In this document: in pieces, positions 34,017-44,832 of the stretch | Numbering within the stretch: position 1 is the stretch's first letter | Layout of the letters: each line of letters starts with the position of its first letter | Source of the DNA: REEB481 sp964586595 | GTDB taxonomy: Bacteria; Bacteroidota; Bacteroidia; NS11-12g; UBA955 | Assembly: GCA_964586595.1 (NCBI GenBank) | Contig: CAZPHB010000014.1 | Span: 13,871-77,870, forward strand | Length of the DNA: 64,000 bases | Reading direction: 5' to 3' | Program-made: the position numbers and the translations under genes | Notes under the pieces: generated by a model | What the model was told of the DNA's origin: nothing | The model's database searches: none | Seen by the model: only the letters and a program-made list of their open reading frames with translations

Positions 34017-35564
34017 ATGACTGTACAAATCATCTTGTTTGTCGCCGTAGGCCTCATCGCCGGCGGTGGGTTAGGATTTTTTATATCCAACCTGTTGCAA
34101 ACGAAAAAAAGCGAAAACCAAGCCCAGCAAATCATCCGTGAAGCCACGCAACAGGCTGAAAACATCAAGAAAGACCGGATCCTTGAAGCAAAAGAGAAAT
34201 TCCTTCAGTTGAAGGCCGAACACGAAAAAGAAGTGAACCGCCGCACCCAGGAACTGTCCACTGCTGAAAACAGACTCAAACAGAAAGAACAGAGCCTCGA
34301 TCAGCGCATTCAAAATGCCAAATCCAGGGAGGAAGAAGTTGAAAAACTGAAGCACAAGCTGAACCAGCAAAACGATGTACTTGCCGTGAAACGCCAGGAG
34401 CTCGAAACCCAGCGCGAACAGCAAATCAAGGCACTGGAAAAGATTGCGGGTCTTACTCAGGAAGACGCCAAAGAGCAGATGCTTGAAACCATCCGCGCTA
34501 CTGCCCAAACGGAAGCGCTTCAGGTGGCCAAGAACATCCTCGACGAAGCGAAAGTGAGTGCCACCCGCGATGCCAAACGAATTGTGCTGCAAACCATTCA
34601 GCGCACAGCAGCAGAAGAGGCCATCGACAATACCGTTACGGCCGTTGCCATCGAAAACGATGAAATCAAAGGACGGATCATCGGAAGGGAAGGACGGAAC
34701 ATCAAAGCCTTTGAAGCTGCTACCGGAGTGGAAATCGTGATTGACGATACGCCTGAAATGGTCATGCTGAGTTGCTTTGACAGCGTGCGCCGCGAAGTGG
34801 CGCGCCTTGCACTGCAGCGCCTGATCGCCGACGGAAGGGTGCATCCTGCACGTATTGAAGAAGTGGTGGAAAAAACCCGCCGCGAAATTGAAGAAGAAGT
34901 ACTCGCCTGGGGCGAACGTACGGTGATTGACCTCGGCATCACCGGGTTGCATCCTGAACTGATTCGCTACGTAGGAAGAATGCGTTTCCGCGCTTCATAC
35001 GGACAGAATCTCCTGAAACACAGCCGTGAAGTGGCGCGCCTCTGCGCTACCATGGCCGCAGAAATGGGCCTGAATCCGAAAATGGCAAAGCGCGCCGGAT
35101 TGCTCCACGATATTGGCAAAGTGCCTGATTTTGATGAAGAAACTCCGCATGCTTTGCTGAGTATGAAGCTGTGTGAGAAATATGGCGAGCATGCCGACAT
35201 CTGCAACGCTGTTGGTGCACACCACGATGAAATTGAAATGAAAACCCTCATCGCGCCCATCGTGCAGGCCTGTGATGCCATCAGTGGCTCTCGCCCCGGT
35301 GCCCGTCGCGCAGATGAATCCTACATGAAACGCATCAGCGACATGGAAACCATGGCCTTGGGTTATCCGGGCGTGGAAAGCTCCTTCGCCATCCAGGCCG
35401 GTCGCGAGCTGCGTGTCATCCTCAACGCCGATAAAGTGACCGATGAACAGGCCGATACCATTGCCTTCGACCTGTCACAGCGCATCACCAAAGAGATGAA
35501 GTTCCCCGGACAAATCAAGATCACCGTCATCCGGGAGAAGCGCTCTGTAGGCTTCGCCAAGTAA
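34017..35564 (+). CDS. rny: Ribonuclease Y
   Basis: Membrane-anchored endoribonuclease that starts mRNA decay (515 residues). An N-terminal transmembrane helix (about 3-24, IILFVAVGLIAGGGLGFFI) is followed by a long coiled coil (about 28-190), a KH domain around GRIIGREGRNIKAFEAATG (about 220) and an HD domain with LLHDIGKVPD (metal-binding HD at about 363) and GAHHDE. All motifs are intact and the length is normal. It has an AAGGAG ribosome-binding site. It follows zapA and precedes a lipid kinase gene by 9 bases. Confidence 0.97.
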   Translation: MTVQIILFVAVGLIAGGGLGFFISNLLQTKKSENQAQQIIREATQQAENIKKDRILEAKEKFLQLKAEHEKEVNRRTQELSTAENRLKQKEQSLDQRIQNAKSREEEVEKLKHKLNQQNDVLAVKRQELETQREQQIKALEKIAGLTQEDAKEQMLETIRATAQTEALQVAKNILDEAKVSATRDAKRIVLQTIQRTAAEEAIDNTVTAVAIENDEIKGRIIGREGRNIKAFEAATGVEIVIDDTPEMVMLSCFDSVRREVARLALQRLIADGRVHPARIEEVVEKTRREIEEEVLAWGERTVIDLGITGLHPELIRYVGRMRFRASYGQNLLKHSREVARLCATMAAEMGLNPKMAKRAGLLHDIGKVPDFDEETPHALLSMKLCEKYGEHADICNAVGAHHDEIEMKTLIAPIVQACDAISGSRPGARRADESYMKRISDMETMALGYPGVESSFAIQAGRELRVILNADKVTDEQADTIAFDLSQRITKEMKFPGQIKITVIREKRSVGFAK

Positions 35565-35573
35565 TCCTGCCGC

Positions 35574-36443
35574 ATGGACAGGCTGCTGGTGTACTGGAAT
35601 CCAAAGGCCGGCGGCGGAAAAGCCATCCGCGTGCAGCAACTGGTTTGCCGCATCCTGAATCAGGAACAACATGTTTTTACCATTACCGAACGGGCTGCTG
35701 ATGCAGCCCGTTTCGCTGAAGGCGGTTCATGTACGATCATCGCCATTGGCGGCGACGGTACGTTTAACCACCTGATCAACCAATTGCCCTTGCGTAGCGA
35801 TGTGGTCCTGCTGCCCATTTCGGCGGGATCAGGAAACGATCTGGCGCGCATGCTGCACCGAAACCTGCGTCCCGAAGAGCAATTGCGCGGTGCCCTGAAA
35901 CAGGGAATACCTCAGCCGTTGGATGTTTGGGGCGTGAACGGCCACCGTTTTCTGGAAGCCTGCGGGATGGGTTTCGACGGCTGGGTGGCCTATAAAGCTG
36001 CAAACCTGGCGCGCTGGTTTCCGTCGCCTTTGCGCTACAGCCTCACGGTAGCCCGGTACATTTTTACCGCCAAACCTTTTCAGGCCAGGATGCTGGCCGA
36101 CGGCAAGGAAGTCTGGAACGGCTCTTTGTTTATGGCTTCCGTAGGCAATGGCTTCTTTGCCGGCGGCGGTTATCGTTTGTGGCCCCGGGCGCAGGTACAT
36201 GATGGCCTTATGGATGTGTTGCTGGTGGAACCGATTCATCTGTTTCAGCGGCTGCTGTACGTTTTGCTGGTGCGCAGCGGTGCACACGTGCGCCTGCGCG
36301 TTACACGATATTTTCAGGCGTCACGGTTGGAACTGCATACCTCGAAGTCCATTCGGGTGCACACAGATGGTGAACCGCTCGAAGGCACTTCGTTTCTGTT
36401 GGAACGCGCAGGTGTCATAAGTTGCTTAGGCTCGGCTGTCTGA
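35574..36443 (+). CDS. Diacylglycerol kinase-family lipid kinase
   Basis: A 289-residue DAGK catalytic-domain protein (DgkB/YegS/BmrU type) that phosphorylates diacylglycerol or a related lipid. The signature IAIGGDGTFNHLINQ (nucleotide-binding GGDGT) and LPISAGSGNDLARML are present, as are the later GNGFFAGGGYRLWPRAQVHDGLMDV with the catalytic-region residues. It starts 9 bases after rny and is probably in the same transcript. Confidence 0.92.
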   Translation: MDRLLVYWNPKAGGGKAIRVQQLVCRILNQEQHVFTITERAADAARFAEGGSCTIIAIGGDGTFNHLINQLPLRSDVVLLPISAGSGNDLARMLHRNLRPEEQLRGALKQGIPQPLDVWGVNGHRFLEACGMGFDGWVAYKAANLARWFPSPLRYSLTVARYIFTAKPFQARMLADGKEVWNGSLFMASVGNGFFAGGGYRLWPRAQVHDGLMDVLLVEPIHLFQRLLYVLLVRSGAHVRLRVTRYFQASRLELHTSKSIRVHTDGEPLEGTSFLLERAGVISCLGSAV

Positions 36444-36531
36444 ACGGGTAATCCCGGGTTTGTGCTTGTGCAAAAAACCAAAGATTCACCGCAGCAGGAA
36501 CTAGTAATTCATCTTTAATTTTCCAAGCTCA

Positions 36532-36975
36532 ATGGAACATGCATATTTAGAACGTGTAGCGCCGGAACGGCAGGCAGCCTTTCTGGAACTGTACCATGCC
36601 GTAAAAAGCCACATGCCGGCAGGCTTTCTGGAACATGAAGGTTCTTATGGAATCAATTTTTCTGTGCCCCTGGAAACCTATCCTCAGGGCTACCACTGCG
36701 ATCCCAAAGAGCCGCTGCCGTTTGTCACCCTCGCTGCGCAGAAGAGTCACTTTGCGCTGTATCATATGGGTGTGTACGCACGTAAAGATTTGCTGGACTG
36801 GTTTACTGCGGAATATGAAGCACGTTACCACCGAAAACCCGACATGGGCAAAAGCTGTATCCGCATGAAGAAATACGACAACTTGCCACTGGACCTGATT
36901 GGCGATCTATGCAGCAAGATGACGCCACAGGATTGGATTTCCTGTTATGAAGCGGCCTTCAGAAGCGGAAAGTAA
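36532..36975 (+). CDS. DUF1801 domain protein
   Basis: A 147-residue cytoplasmic protein with a DUF1801 (YdhG-like) domain over most of its length: the pattern FVTLAAQKSHFALYHMG, then a long helix, and GKSCIRMKKYDNLP, fits the family, which has a SufE-like/iron-binding-type fold of uncertain function. A TAATTTTC box lies about 14 bases before the start. It is single and is convergent with the exported hypothetical protein at 37018. Confidence 0.8.
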   Translation: MEHAYLERVAPERQAAFLELYHAVKSHMPAGFLEHEGSYGINFSVPLETYPQGYHCDPKEPLPFVTLAAQKSHFALYHMGVYARKDLLDWFTAEYEARYHRKPDMGKSCIRMKKYDNLPLDLIGDLCSKMTPQDWISCYEAAFRSGK

Positions 36976-37017
36976 ACCCAAGGACGGTATTTAGCCCTTC
37001 AAAGGTTCGAGCAACCT

Positions 37018-37569
37018 TTAAGGTTGTAATTCTCCTTCCAGCGCATCGCTCAGGAGCGTGGGTGGTACCGCCTCTGTAGCTGGAACTGCCACTGGAGCAC
37101 TTTTACCTTTTTTTAATTTGGCATGAATTGCCGGTTGCGCGTCGGGGGGTGCGGTGGCCAATGCTTTTGCCGCACTTCCCGGGGTGTAATTATTCTTCTC
37201 TCGAAGTTCCTTCAATACCTCAAACCACCGATCACCCAAACAATCTTTCAGTGCGGTTTCTCTTTGTTCCACAGCTTTTTGCTGCAACTTAAGCCGTATG
37301 TTGGCATCCAATGGTTCAGCAAAAGCAAAAGAATCTAAATAGGAGCGGTTTAAATGCAGCAGACATTGAATTCGCTCAGCCTCTAATGTGCCGAAGTTGT
37401 TGTACATCCATTCAACATTGGCTTTGGCACGGGCTTCGGTGCCGGGCTTTTGAACTTCAGTCTGTGGATTGGAGGGCACAGGCGGAACTGCCACAGGAAC
37501 AACATCGTCCTGAGCATAGACAGAACATGGTCCGAGCATAATCAGCATGACGAAAACTAGCTGCTTCAT
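37018..37569 (-). CDS. Exported hypothetical protein
   Basis: A 183-residue protein with a signal peptide ending CSVYAQ at about residue 20. The mature part opens with a Val/Pro-rich linker, then a helical region with conserved-looking DIRLKLQQKAVEQRE-like charged helices, and ends in an Ala/Pro-rich, low-complexity tail. No domain recognised. ATG 37569 gives the signal peptide; the longer frame to 37602 would overlap the esterase. It lies 33 bases downstream of the esterase gene. Confidence 0.6.
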   Translation of the reverse strand: MKQLVFVMLIMLGPCSVYAQDDVVPVAVPPVPSNPQTEVQKPGTEARAKANVEWMYNNFGTLEAERIQCLLHLNRSYLDSFAFAEPLDANIRLKLQQKAVEQRETALKDCLGDRWFEVLKELREKNNYTPGSAAKALATAPPDAQPAIHAKLKKGKSAPVAVPATEAVPPTLLSDALEGELQP

Positions 37570-37602
37570 AAGGCAAGTATAGCACTTGTGTTCCATATGC
37601 AT

Positions 37603-38541
37603 TCAATGGTGAGCATTGACGGCCCCAAGCATAAAAGCCAAAGGTTGTCTGAGTCGGCGGCTCCAGTAATATTCGTTGTGCGCATGTCCTTCGAAGTACA
37701 GGCTCAGCCATTGTTTGCTGTCGAGTTTGTGGCTCAGAATCCGGTCGGCTTTCTGTTGCCACTCCGGGTACAAGCTGTCCAGGGTTTGATTGCCGCAGTC
37801 GAAATAGATATGGCTGTTTGCCCTCCGCAGGGATGAACTCTTTTTCTTTAGATAATGCAGAAACAATTCAGGAATTTCCCGGGGAGCATAGCTGATGCTG
37901 CCTGGCCAATGCGTTGAAATACAGGCTGCAGCGCCAAACACCTGGGGGTATTCGCAGATGGCGTACATGGAAATGAGGCCGCCAAAGCTCGAACCTGCGA
38001 CCATCGTGTGTTTTTTGTCTGGCAAGGTGCGAAACTTCTGGTCGATGAGTGGTTTCAGTTGCTGTACCAAAAAGTTCAGGTAGGCATTGGAAACCAGGGC
38101 ACCGCCAAATTGCCTGTGAATGCTGTCGCGTATGTGCTTGGGAAGCGCTTCGTAGCACGACTGTGGCCCATATTCCCTGCGTCTGTGCGGGCTGTTCCAG
38201 ATGCCAACAACAATACAGGGCGGAAGGGTTCCTGTGCTGAGGGTGTCATCTATGTTCCAGGCATTCCCGCCATAAGCCAGTTTGGGGTCGAACAGATTTT
38301 GTCCGTCATGCATGTACAACACAGGAAATCGCCGTTGGGAATCCTGGGCATATTCCGGCGGCAGCCATACATCAACAGGCCGGGGCAGCAAATCCGGCCC
38401 ACCCATGGAATCCAAACGGACGATGGTTCCGCGGGAAACCTGAGGAATAGCCTGGCCTGGTAATTTCATGGGCGGAATAATGAACAGAATGCAGCAACTC
38501 AAGAATACAGCTGCCTTTATTGGTTTCGTTTCCTTAGTCAT
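37603..38541 (-). CDS. Secreted alpha/beta-hydrolase, enterochelin esterase-like
   Basis: A 312-residue esterase of the Fes/IroE (esterase D) group. An N-terminal signal-like hydrophobic stretch (about 10-24) precedes VDVWLPPEYA and FPVLYMHDGQNLFD, typical of this group. The nucleophile elbow is GSSFGG (Ser at about 151), and the catalytic His is in FEGHAHNEYYW near the C-terminus. Substrate unknown: members cut siderophore esters, feruloyl esters or other sugar esters. Divergent from the repeat-protein gene; the exported hypothetical gene follows. Confidence 0.85.
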   Translation of the reverse strand: MTKETKPIKAAVFLSCCILFIIPPMKLPGQAIPQVSRGTIVRLDSMGGPDLLPRPVDVWLPPEYAQDSQRRFPVLYMHDGQNLFDPKLAYGGNAWNIDDTLSTGTLPPCIVVGIWNSPHRRREYGPQSCYEALPKHIRDSIHRQFGGALVSNAYLNFLVQQLKPLIDQKFRTLPDKKHTMVAGSSFGGLISMYAICEYPQVFGAAACISTHWPGSISYAPREIPELFLHYLKKKSSSLRRANSHIYFDCGNQTLDSLYPEWQQKADRILSHKLDSKQWLSLYFEGHAHNEYYWSRRLRQPLAFMLGAVNAHH

Positions 38542-38620
38542 TTAACGCTGTTGTCATGAATGATACTTGTCAATAGTTAATTCAGAATACTTCACTAAAC
38601 TTGAGGCACAAATTACTGCG

Positions 38621-40984
38621 ATGAAACGAAAACTATTAACACTTCTTGCCGCTCTTTCGGCAACAACAGGACTGCTGTGGGCGCAAGCACCTTCCGGGTT
38701 CAACTATCAGGCAGCTTTGCGGAACACTTCCGGGTCGCCATTGGCCAGCCAGAACGTGAGTTTGCGGTTCACCATCCGCGATGGCGGAGTAGCCGGCTCG
38801 ATTCTTTTTCAGGAAACCCATAACAAAACCACCAATGCTCAAGGCATGATTTCCTGCATTGTAGGTGCCGGCAGTTTGCTGCAGGGAGCCTATCCCACAG
38901 GCGTTCAATGGGGCACAGGTGTAAAGTTTCTTCAGGTAGAAGCCGACGCTGCAGGCGGTTCATCTTATACAGAAATCAGCAATACCCAGCTGATGTCTGT
39001 TCCTTATAGCAATTTCGCAGGTTCGGCGGCTTCCTTGTCGCCTTCAGCCACCATCACCCCGGGTCAGATTCAGGCCGGAGGCGCTACCAATGGTCAGGTA
39101 TTGAAATGGAACGGCAGCGCATGGGTACCCGGCAGCGCCGGCGGAACTTCAGGTACCGTGGCACTGACACAGCTGGAACAAGGATCTGCAACCAATGGTC
39201 AGATCATCCGCTGGAATGGAACCAATTGGGTGCCTTCCAACGACGGTCCGAACAGCCTGGCACCATCTCAGCTTACCCAAGACGGCGCAGCCAACGGGCA
39301 GGTGCTGAAATGGAACGGAACCAACTGGGTGCCTTCTTCTATTGGTGTGACCAGCCTGGCGCCTTCCCAGCTTACTTCCGACGGTGCGAGCAACGGACAG
39401 GTGTTGAAATGGAACGGAACGAACTGGGTGCCCTCTACCGACGGTCCTACCACGTTTAATCCTTCACAGATTACAGCCGGCGGAGCCAATAACGGACAGG
39501 TGCTGAAATGGAATGGATCCAACTGGGTGCCATCAGCCGACGACAATACCGTACTTACCGGAGGCACAGGCATCACCATCAACAGCGGTGCCATCAACAG
39601 CGTTTGGACTACCAGTGGCAACAACATCCACAACAACAATACGGCCAATGTGGGCATCGGAACTACGGCTCCGGCCACAACATTAGATGTGTATCAATCT
39701 ACCGGAAACACTGAAATACGCGCCCAAACAGGTGCTTCAACTGGCCACGCAGGTTTGAAACTCGGTGGCTCGGGCGCCAATATGGATTTGTTCCGTTATG
39801 GTTCCTCTGCCACAGGTACCGTTGCAGGATGGCCCGGCAAAGATTTGGGCATCCTGAACAACAGCGCCGCCGGTGCACTGATTCTGAATACTGCCGATTC
39901 CATCGGCTTTGCTACCGGTGCAACCGAGCGCATGCGCATCACTTCCCGCGGTGTTTCCATTGGCGGTACATTCCCGCAGGGTAAATTACACGTAATAGGC
40001 AATGGCCGCGGCATCATTGACATTCCGCAATCCGCATATTACTTCAGCACACCTGTATATGGTGTGGGAGATACCACAGCTGCAGGCGTGGCCATGCCAG
40101 GACTTTTGGGATATGGAAGAGGTTCTGCATCGTTTAACGCGGGTGTGGCCGGCGTTGCCGGAAACTCAGGTACGTTTAACGTAGGCGCCTTGTTTGAGTC
40201 AACAGCTCCGGGCATCAGCGGAAAGAGGAACTACGGCATTTACAACTCTGTGACCAGCGGTTACGTGTTTGGCGTGGGTATGTTTACCGGATTGACAGCA
40301 ACCACCAATTCAACCAATGGAAACTACGGTTTGTACACCGCCATTTCCGGTACCGCGGCTGCCACAAGCATGGCAGGCTATTTTGATGCGTCTCCTTCAA
40401 ATTCTTCCGCAAGCAATTACGGCATTTACGCCTCTGCGGCAAATGGCGCAACCAACTACGCAGGCTATTTCAGTGGCGACGTAACCGTTACAGGAACACT
40501 GAGCAAATCGGGCGGTACCTTCCAGATTGACCACCCACAAGATCCGGAGAACAAATACCTCATCCACAGCTTTGTGGAAAGCCCGGACATGATGAACATC
40601 TACAACGGAAACATCACCACCGATGCGCAAGGCTTTGCCACCGTTCAGCTGCCCGACTACTTCGAATCCCTGAATATGGAGTTCCGCTATCAGCTTACGG
40701 TAGTAGGACCCGATTTCGCGCAGGCCATTGTGAGCGAAAAAATCGACGGCAACAAATTTAAAATCCGCACAGATAAGCCAAATACAGAGGTGAGCTGGCA
40801 GGTGACCGGTGTTCGTAATGACCCCTGGGCACAGGCCAACAGGTTTGTTCCTGAAAGAACTAAAGAAACGAATGCACGCGGAAAATACCTGCATCCTGAA
40901 CTGTACGGACAGCCTGTAAACAAAGGCATCCACTACCAAAACCGGGATGGAATTGCGGCTCCGGCAACTAAAATCGCACACTGA
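38621..40984 (+). CDS. Exported tail-fibre-like protein with NGQVLKWNG repeats
   Basis: A 787-residue secreted protein. The signal peptide ends LLWAQ at about residue 21. The next 110 residues (PSGFNYQAALRN and VSLRFTIRDG) are a conserved N-terminal domain seen in many Bacteroidota surface proteins. Five repeats built on NGQVLKWNGTNWVPS follow (residues about 155-307), then a Gly/Ala/Ser/Asn-rich beta region with fibre-like repeats. The C-terminal 130 residues begin FQIDHPQDPENKYL and contain VESPDMMNIYNG, a widely distributed domain of secreted and phage-tail-like proteins. No T9SS domain is in this protein. It overlaps the next T9SS gene by one base (TGATG), suggesting a coupled pair. Possible adhesin or fibre. 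Confidence 0.8.
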   Translation: MKRKLLTLLAALSATTGLLWAQAPSGFNYQAALRNTSGSPLASQNVSLRFTIRDGGVAGSILFQETHNKTTNAQGMISCIVGAGSLLQGAYPTGVQWGTGVKFLQVEADAAGGSSYTEISNTQLMSVPYSNFAGSAASLSPSATITPGQIQAGGATNGQVLKWNGSAWVPGSAGGTSGTVALTQLEQGSATNGQIIRWNGTNWVPSNDGPNSLAPSQLTQDGAANGQVLKWNGTNWVPSSIGVTSLAPSQLTSDGASNGQVLKWNGTNWVPSTDGPTTFNPSQITAGGANNGQVLKWNGSNWVPSADDNTVLTGGTGITINSGAINSVWTTSGNNIHNNNTANVGIGTTAPATTLDVYQSTGNTEIRAQTGASTGHAGLKLGGSGANMDLFRYGSSATGTVAGWPGKDLGILNNSAAGALILNTADSIGFATGATERMRITSRGVSIGGTFPQGKLHVIGNGRGIIDIPQSAYYFSTPVYGVGDTTAAGVAMPGLLGYGRGSASFNAGVAGVAGNSGTFNVGALFESTAPGISGKRNYGIYNSVTSGYVFGVGMFTGLTATTNSTNGNYGLYTAISGTAAATSMAGYFDASPSNSSASNYGIYASAANGATNYAGYFSGDVTVTGTLSKSGGTFQIDHPQDPENKYLIHSFVESPDMMNIYNGNITTDAQGFATVQLPDYFESLNMEFRYQLTVVGPDFAQAIVSEKIDGNKFKIRTDKPNTEVSWQVTGVRNDPWAQANRFVPERTKETNARGKYLHPELYGQPVNKGIHYQNRDGIAAPATKIAH
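39083..39538 (+). repeat. Tandem coding repeat, 99-bp period, five units
   Basis: Units start at 39083, 39188, 39287, 39386 and 39485 (Ala codon before the NGQ motif). The spacing is 105 then three times exactly 99 bases. Each encodes NGQxLKWNGxxWVPS. Units 3 and 4 are most alike. Strict phasing suggests expansion by slippage or unequal exchange. Confidence 0.9.
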
Positions 40985-41457
40985 TGAAAACGGTTTTATG
41001 GATGCTCACAGCCATCCTCGCGGTTCCTGCTGTTGATGCACAAGTGGTTGAACGTCAAGTCGTTGCAAGTGCGGGTTCGGGTGTTTCAGGAACCTTGCAG
41101 GTTGACTGGACCATCGGCGAAACCGTAGTTCAGTCGGCAACGGCTGCGGGCGTGCTGTACCAACAGGGGTATCATCAGGCAGCAACCCAGTCCGGATCAG
41201 GAATCACTTCTTTATCCGATATGGGAATCATGCTGTTCCCAAATCCCAGCACCGGTTTGGTGTTTTTGCAATGGGAAGGAATGAAAGAGTCTTGTACTGT
41301 TCAGGTGTACAACATGCTCGGTGTGGCCGTACATCAACAGGAATGGCTTCCAGGCCGACCCTTTGCCATGGATTTAAGATCACTTCCTCCCGCAACTTAT
41401 CAGGTGGAAGTGCTTGGAAATCTATTGCGCGTTCAGGGTAAGTTGGTGCGATTGTAA
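40984..41457 (+). CDS. Short T9SS type A sorting-domain protein
   Basis: A 157-residue exported protein. The signal peptide ends AVDAQ at about residue 20. A small domain (VVASAGSGVSGTLQVDWTIGE, with VLYQQGYHQ) leads to a type A sorting domain beginning IMLFPNPSTGLVFLQW and running to the end. Nothing catalytic is visible. It begins on the last base of the fibre-like gene (TGATG) and is followed by a strong terminator, so the two genes make one transcript; the pair could form a cell-surface structure. Confidence 0.82.
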   Translation: MKTVLWMLTAILAVPAVDAQVVERQVVASAGSGVSGTLQVDWTIGETVVQSATAAGVLYQQGYHQAATQSGSGITSLSDMGIMLFPNPSTGLVFLQWEGMKESCTVQVYNMLGVAVHQQEWLPGRPFAMDLRSLPPATYQVEVLGNLLRVQGKLVRL

Positions 41458-41478
41458 CAAGAACCACATTCAAACTAC

Positions 41479-41517
41479 ACAAACAAAAAACCGGCCTTGC
41501 GCCGGTTTTTTGTTTGT
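41479..41517. terminator. Bidirectional terminator between T9SS gene and XRE gene
   Basis: A perfect 17-bp stem: 41479-41495 against 41501-41517, core CCGGC/GCCGG, loop CTTGC, with A-run and T-run on opposite arms. It serves both convergent genes and touches the XRE stop codon. Confidence 0.9.
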
Positions 41518-41933
41518 TATCGGGCCTGCTTTTTCATCAGTGAATCAATCAGCGCAGCCTGGCTGTTCAACAGGTTGTTCAGGGTTTTGATTTGGTCCAC
41601 CAACAGGCGACGTTCCTCTTCATTGAGGGTATAGTTATGAACAATACCGTTGGGTGCGGAGCTGTTCATGGTGTTGATGTTGTACACGATGCTGTCGTCA
41701 TACCGCAGGATGTCCATCGCGGACACATCAAGGGCGCGGGCTATTTTTTCCAGACGGTCCAAAGACAGGGAGGTTTCCCCGCGTTCGATGCGCCCATAAC
41801 CGCCAGTGCTCAGACCAAGTTCGCGTGCCACGCTTTCCTGTTTCATGCCCTTCATCTCCCGGATACGCTTCACTTTATCTCCTAATTTAACATAAGCCAC
41901 TTGTTTTAAAAGGTCATCTTGAGTTGTTTCCAT
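41517..41933 (-). CDS. XRE-family transcriptional regulator
   Basis: A 138-residue DNA-binding protein. The HTH_3 domain occupies about residues 16-72: KVKRIREMKGMKQESVAREL, then the recognition-helix region LSTGGYGRIERGETSLSL and LEKIARALDV. A short linker and a C-terminal coiled-coil helix (about 100-136, YTLNEEERRLLVDQIKTL) probably dimerises. ATG 41933 lies 5 bases after an exact -7 box and is preferred to 41966, which lies inside the promoter. A palindrome between its -33 and -7 boxes suggests autorepression. Confidence 0.9.
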   Translation of the reverse strand: METTQDDLLKQVAYVKLGDKVKRIREMKGMKQESVARELGLSTGGYGRIERGETSLSLDRLEKIARALDVSAMDILRYDDSIVYNINTMNSSAPNGIVHNYTLNEEERRLLVDQIKTLNNLLNSQAALIDSLMKKQAR

Positions 41934-41938
41934 AAACA

Positions 41939-41968
41939 CAAATATATCTACAGTGCATGATTGCACAA
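41939..41968 (-). promoter_or_regulatory. XRE promoter with embedded palindromic operator
   Basis: Minus strand: TTG (41968-41966), 19 bases, TATATTTG (41946-41939), ideal Bacteroidota promoter. The spacer holds GTGCATGATTGCAC (41953-41966), a perfect 5-bp inverted repeat with 4-base spacer, where a bound repressor would block polymerase. The regulator's own ATG lies 5 bases further on. Confidence 0.6.
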
Positions 41969-42023
41969 TTTCTCAAATCAACTTTTGCGCGGAGCCCGGA
42001 ATCCAAGCCTTACAAGGGCGGCA

Positions 42024-44729
<2,706 letters not shown>

Positions 44730-44832
44730 GCCGAAGGCGCAAAGTTCGCGATTATTGAGACATCTTGGCCATACTCGATTACGGGCCGGCTTTTGTACTT
44801 TCGCAGTCAAACTATTCACACTATTTTTAAAT

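Noticed and set aside
37001..37019. GGTTCGAGC resembling a tRNA T-loop
   Set aside because: No acceptor, D or anticodon arm can be folded around it; it is a short hairpin AAAGGTT/AACCTTT between convergent genes.
39083..39538. CRISPR-like spaced repeats
   Set aside because: The 99-base repeats are coding, in frame and encode a conserved peptide; no cas genes. The same holds for 46069-46344.
44730..44832. Cobalamin riboswitch before metH
   Set aside because: The divergent gap is only 103 bases and shows no B12-box-like sequence.
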